DNA of 43,440 nucleotides from Spongospora subterranea f. sp. subterranea (taxonomy: Eukaryota > Endomyxa: Phytomyxea > Phytomyxea > Plasmodiophorida), in contig JAUGWO010000050.1 of the NCBI GenBank assembly GCA_049724395.1, positions 1-43,440 of the forward strand, given 5' to 3'. Positions 39,581 to 43,440 of this stretch are shown in pieces; the stretch's first letter is position 1, and each line of letters begins with the position of its first letter. The notes beneath the pieces are model-generated. The model was not told the DNA's origin, searched no databases, and saw only the letters and a program-made list of their open reading frames with translations. Position numbers and translations under genes: made by a program.

Positions 39581-42121
39581 CACTACACTGGTTACAACAT
39601 TTAGTGTGGTAGAGCCAATAGTGTGGGTTGGTAAATAGTGTGGCCCACACTAATTGCGGTGCAGTGTCTCGAAAACAGAGTTCGTAATAATTACTGCGGA
39701 GCCCCACCAATCAATGAGTTGACTGGAGACATACTGATAAATATCTTCTTTCGCTCCCGAATTCACGTTCTATACACCTGGTCGGTTTTCCAACTACAAA
39801 CGTTCGAAAATTATGGTGATTCCTTCTGCATCCCCGATAATTGAAGCCTTTCGCCGTCATGCGGCGTCTTCTAATCTGACCGTTGCACTTGCTTCTGGAA
39901 ATACAGACCTTGCACCTATTCCAGAAGAACAAATCGCCCTACTTCCTGAACCGCCTTTGCTTTCCTCATCGAAGACGCGACGCCTACAGCATGTAGCAAC
40001 GATAGGCCAAAGGCTAATGGTGATGAAATGGATGAAAGAAGAAGTTGAGCGATTTGGGGATGTTCATATTCCCTCAAAAGCAGTTAAAACATTCCCCGAA
40101 TGTTTCCGCGGTGCAGAGAAAGCCAATCTTCAGAAAGCCTCACGATGGTTCAAGGAACAGCAGGTTTCAAATGCAGAACAAGTGATTGAACGTAAATCTA
40201 TATCCTGCAACCAAACTGGCGGCTCTCGGAAAAGAATAATGACGAAAGCTTTGGCAGGAAGAGGCCCAAAACGAAGCTTGTGGGTGGAATGGTTACATTT
40301 ACGTCTTCTTGAGGAGTTTCGTCGGTTGTCTAAAGCGCACGTCAAGTTCAGCCCGAAAGTGTTATTGTCGCTTGCTAAGGATATACTGCAGAATGCTGGT
40401 GATGCTGATGAGTTCAGTTCTGCAAGTATTGAAAACGGGATTTTAATCACAGAGAAACTGACAAGCAGATGGATATTGACTTTTCAGGAGCGGTTTGATA
40501 TTGTTTTACGACACCAGACTGGAAAATTAGCCGTCAGTCCTGCGCATCACGAGCATATGGAGAAACTTGTTGCTTTTCACCTTGGTGAAGTTGGACGTCG
40601 TTTCCGTTCCGGAGACTTGGATGAAAACCTAGTCGAGAACGTTGATGAAACGCATTTCGTCATAAATATGGATAACGGTCGGACTCTCGGATTCAAGGGT
40701 GATATGACGATGTAAAGTACGCTGATGTCTCTTCCGGTGGTGAAGGTATGACGATGATCGTTCGCGTAACTGGGGGATCAAATGCTGCGATCCAGCCCCC
40801 CATGATGATTTTTATGAATAAGTCCCGTTCTTATCCCATCCGAGGTGTGCCAGACGATGTCGCTGGCGTCTGTTATCGGACAGGACCAAAAGGATGGAAT
40901 GATAGCAAAGTTTTTCCATTATGGTGTAGAGAACCTCGAGCGATACGCAAGGACCCACATGGCGGCCAGCGGGAGATCTTCATGGATAATTGCGGGTGCC
41001 ATAATGTAACTGACGATCTTACGTCTGCACTGAACGACCTGAATGCTGTTATTCGGAAACTTCCAGCCAACGCAACACATCTTTGCCAGCCTTGCGATTC
41101 GTTCGTAATTTCCAAGATTAAGCAAGAGTGGTCCAATGCGTGGGAGTCCTACAAAATTGACATGATCAAACGTCAGTTGTGGGCTGAAGGAAGCGGAAAA
41201 CTCCAGAATCCTGGTAAAAGATTTTTTCTGAAGTTGGCCGCAGAATCGGTCCGGAAGGTGAACCACATGCGTGATCGTCAAGGCTTGACATATGCACGCA
41301 AGGCCATGATTCGCTGTGGCTTATCATTGAACATCAATGGCCTATGGGAAGAATCGCAGTTATTCCCTGTTCTACAGGAAATTATTAAGAAGTATCCAGA
41401 ACATTACGAGGGTTGTCCCGTTGGACCTCGGCGACAGGTTGCGATAACCGAGAACCCTTCTTTCTAAAAAAGCGCCCTTACCTGGTGTGCATATATCAAG
41501 CCTTTTTAATGTTCAATCACTTGTTCTGCATTTGAAACCTGCTGTTCCTTGAACCATCGTGAGGCTTTCTGAAGATTGGCTTTCTCTGCACCGCGGAAAC
41601 ATTCGGGGAATGTTTTAACTGCTTTTGAGGGAATATGAACATCCCCAAATCGCTCAACTTCTTCTTTCATCCATTTCATCACCATTAGCCTTTGGCCTAT
41701 CGTTGCTACATGCTGTAGGCGTCGCGTCTTCGATGAGGAAAGCAAAGGCGGTTCAGGAAGTAGGGCGATTTGTTCTTCTGGAATAGGTGCAAGGTCTGTA
41801 TTTCCAGAAGCAAGTGCAACGGTCAGATTAGAAGACGCCGCATGACGGCGAAAGGCTTCAATTATCGGGGATGCAGAAGGAATCACCATAATTTTCGAAC
41901 GTTTGTAGTTGGAAAACCGACCAGGTGTATAGAACGTGAATTCGGGAGCGAAAGAAGATATTTATCAGTATGTCTCCAGTCAACTCATTGATTGGTGGGG
42001 CTCCGCAGTAATTATTACGAACTCTGTTTTCGAGACACTGCACCGCAATTAGTGTGGGCCACACTATTTACCAACCCACACTATTGGCTCTACCACACTA
42101 AATGTTGTAACCAGTGTAGTG
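39581..42121 (+). mobile_element. pogo-like DNA transposon with 611-bp inverted repeats
   Basis: 39581-40191 is the exact or near-exact reverse complement of 41511-42121 (coordinates sum to 81702), enclosing 1319 bp. The outer sequence CACTACACTGG contains TA at 39584-39585, matching the TA target preference of Tc1/mariner/pogo elements, with CACTGGTTACAACATTTAGT as the probable terminus and several TAGTGTGG subterminal repeats. The transposase lies on the plus strand. The repeats include the first ~126 codons of the transposase, which is unusual for the superfamily. Confidence 0.8.
39813..41467 (+). pseudogene. pogo/Tc1-mariner superfamily DDE transposase, one frameshift
   Basis: Frame 1 is 39813-40715 and frame 2 is 40748-41467; together about 550 codons. 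The N-terminal ~200 residues contain basic helical DNA-binding segments (KSLWVEWL-like stretches around 150-200). Catalytic residues: first Asp in NVDETHFVINMD, second in IFMDNCGCHN, third in HLCQPCDSFVISKIKQEW. Thirty-six residues separate the last two (DD36D), within the pogo range. The QPCDSFVI...W block is typical of oomycete-type pogo transposases. A one-base deletion near 40706-40710 (ACGATGTAAAG) breaks the frame just after GFKGDMT; the next conserved block KYADVSSGGEG follows in the other frame. Otherwise open, so inactivation is recent or a sequence error. Confidence 0.8.
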
Positions 42122-42191
42122 TCAGGGCCCCACATATCAGGACCCCACTATAGGTAGTGTCAGGGCCCCACATATCATGACCCACTACAGG
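42117..42191. repeat. Tandem 38-bp duplication beside the transposon
   Basis: Two copies of TAGTGTCAGGGCCCCACATA... (42117-42154 and 42155-42191), differing by a few bases and one indel, begin at the transposon's right edge. Confidence 0.8.
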
Positions 42192-42218
42192 TAATATCTG
42201 TACAGTGACACACATTAG

Positions 42219-42265
42219 ACGATCTGAATCCCTGAATACAAGTTACCACAAGGGAATCAGATCGT
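42219..42265. repeat. Small hairpin, 15-bp arms
   Basis: ACGATCTGAATCCCT and AGGGAATCAGATCGT pair with one mismatch around a 17-nt loop. Confidence 0.7.
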
Positions 42266-42482
42266 ATTATTAGTCGCTAATACACACAGCCTTGGGCTCT
42301 TTCCTACACTCGTCGTTGTCCTAACAGTTTGGCGATCGCCATCGGGTCGGGTGCTGTGGACTCGCTTCATTATCGCTCAATGATCATTGGTTGATATACA
42401 TCAGTCAGACAATATCATATTGTTGGCGATATCCTGTATCTGCCAGATTCCGATAACATTGGTGAATGGTGATAAACTCAAT

Positions 42483-42916
42483 CATAGACTGTGTTCGAGA
42501 TAACACTTTACACAATCTGTCACACCATCGACTGAACCGTCAATATGATTTCTATATTCAATCCCTGTCGACGATTTCAACAACTTGTCTCGGTGCTTAT
42601 CTGCCGTTTCGTATCCGTTCATCGTCTGGAGCACATTTGGAATCAATTGTGTCATTCTGTTATCATTAACAGGCCCATATTGACAGTTTGCCACTAAACA
42701 GAGGTTATCGAGTTCTTCCTTGATGTAGCACGTTGTTGAACAAGTTTTCCGTCTCCTATGAAATAACTTTCTTCCATTCTCGATCAACATTTTCATCTTT
42801 CCCAGAGTTTTCTGTCCTTCCTTTGATCAACTCTTGATCATTTATCGTCCAATGGCCGCCTCCTAAATGTGGCGACTCCTGAACTTGTCGTGGAATTAGA
42901 TCGCCCATACAATCGT
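42483..42916 (-). pseudogene. Family copy H (inverted twin of copy C), broken
   Basis: Same truncated and frameshifted structure as copy C; in the 104-codon frame it differs only by Trp to Ser and Ile to Thr (LLKSSTGIEYRN). The shared defects show the duplication happened after copy C had already decayed. Confidence 0.65.
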
Positions 42917-42976
42917 TCGGAGGACAGCGGCCGAAACCTGACACAATATCTCCGATAATCCCAGTCGCCTTTGATA

Positions 42977-43005
42977 ATCGGACCTACATCGGTCCGATTT
43001 CGGTC
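42977..43005 (+). promoter_or_regulatory. Upstream dyad element of copy I
   Basis: Mirror of the copy B element, ~80 bp before the copy I ATG; one or two substitutions (GGACCTACATCGGTCCGATT). Confidence 0.45.
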
Positions 43006-43084
43006 CTTGATGAAGAGACCCTGATGAACAGAAGAATGATCATTTAGATATTGGTTCTGTTTGGATCAATTGAAGTTTAAGAAG

Positions 43085-43440
43085 ATGAGCTATAATAACT
43101 GGGAGACCATTTCCACGACAAGTACAGGGACGTCACGATTAGATTGGCCATCGGACGATAAATATCAGGACTTGATTAACGAAGGGCAAAGCGCCTTGGG
43201 AAAGGTGCAAGTGGACGATGTCTGGTGGAAAGTTTTTTCATCCGAGACAGAGAACGTATTGAACCTCGTATCAAAACGTTCATCACTAAATGACATCAGG
43301 ACGGCATTCGATGACCTTTGTCTAGCGGCAAACGGTCCTTATGGGGCATTAACTGAAAACAGGATGGGAGAGGTGGTTTCCATGGTCCTCAAAGATATGA
43401 CCACTACAGAAGCAAAAGTCGAGCTACGAGATAGGCTGCA
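43085..43440 (+). CDS. Family copy I (inverted twin of copy B), cut by window end
   Basis: ATG at 43085 (MSYNNWETISTTSTGTSRLD). The frame is open for the 118 codons visible. It differs from copy B by a few residues, including Ile to Phe, Leu to Phe and His to Pro. Whether the C-terminal 76-bp tandem duplication of copy B is also present lies outside the window and would time the two events. Confidence 0.65.
   Translation, partial: MSYNNWETISTTSTGTSRLDWPSDDKYQDLINEGQSALGKVQVDDVWWKVFSSETENVLNLVSKRSSLNDIRTAFDDLCLAANGPYGALTENRMGEVVSMVLKDMTTTEAKVELRDRL

Larger units (their letters stand above)
42326..43440. repeat. Right arm of the ~1.1-kb inverted repeat (partner 6986-8100)
   Basis: Reverse complement of 6986-8100 with roughly 98-99% identity by eye. 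It is truncated by the window end and carries copies H and I. Confidence 0.9.

Noticed and set aside
39354-39710. FLYWCH-type zinc-finger gene
   Set aside because: Cys, His and Trp residues are present, but their order and spacing do not fit the domain convincingly, and the frame runs into the transposon repeat.
41506-41889. Separate minus-strand gene of 127 codons
   Set aside because: It is the mirrored N-terminal transposase fragment inside the right inverted repeat of the pogo element.

Overview
The window is nuclear DNA of a microbial eukaryote. It carries a PRP8 gene split into 20 exons, an intron-containing tRNA-Tyr, several other candidate genes with 47-57 nt introns, Ty3/gypsy-type fossils and a pogo-type DNA transposon. 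The transposase and reverse-transcriptase sequences resemble elements known from oomycetes and other protists or early-diverging fungi, but the species cannot be fixed from sequence alone.

Layout. From 0.1 to 21 kb lies an array of a rapidly diverging, unrecognised paralogous family of about 225 aa. Six same-strand copies (A, B, D, E, F, G) are all on the minus strand; a seventh, C, is head to head with B. Two look whole (B, F); the rest are broken. Each of the six same-strand copies has a similar upstream dyad element about 80 bp before the start. Recurring non-coding modules lie between copies. The array is interrupted by a Ty3/gypsy gag fragment with inverted ends (2.2-4.4 kb), a fossil CRESS-DNA-virus Rep (5.8-6.5 kb), and a Ty3/gypsy element with 140 bp LTRs (12.5-16.8 kb) whose RT region hosts an unrelated spliced gene. 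At 21-22 kb a small lysine-rich protein gene is half duplicated as an inverted repeat.

From 22 to 24 kb there is a partial Myb/SANT-like gene beside a hairpin element, then tRNA-Tyr(GUA). PRP8, the core spliceosome scaffold, fills 24.7-34.6 kb. Removing 19 introns and one supernumerary base gives exactly 2342 codons plus stop. The 34.6-39.6 kb stretch has no securely recognised gene but shows coding-like segments, including a possible membrane-protein gene on the minus strand at 36.3-38.4 kb, and a GGCCGC-rich palindrome cluster.

At 39.6-42.1 kb is a pogo-like transposon bounded by 611 bp inverted repeats that include the first 126 transposase codons. From 42.3 kb to the window end the sequence is a near-identical inverted copy of 6986-8100 (family copies B and C), so PRP8 and everything between lie between arms of a large inverted duplication.

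A recurring theme is inverted (fold-back) duplication at many scales: 1.85-2.03, 3.99-4.25, 12.96-13.07, 21.1-22.1, 22.8-23.0 and 39.6-42.1 kb, plus the 34 kb pair.
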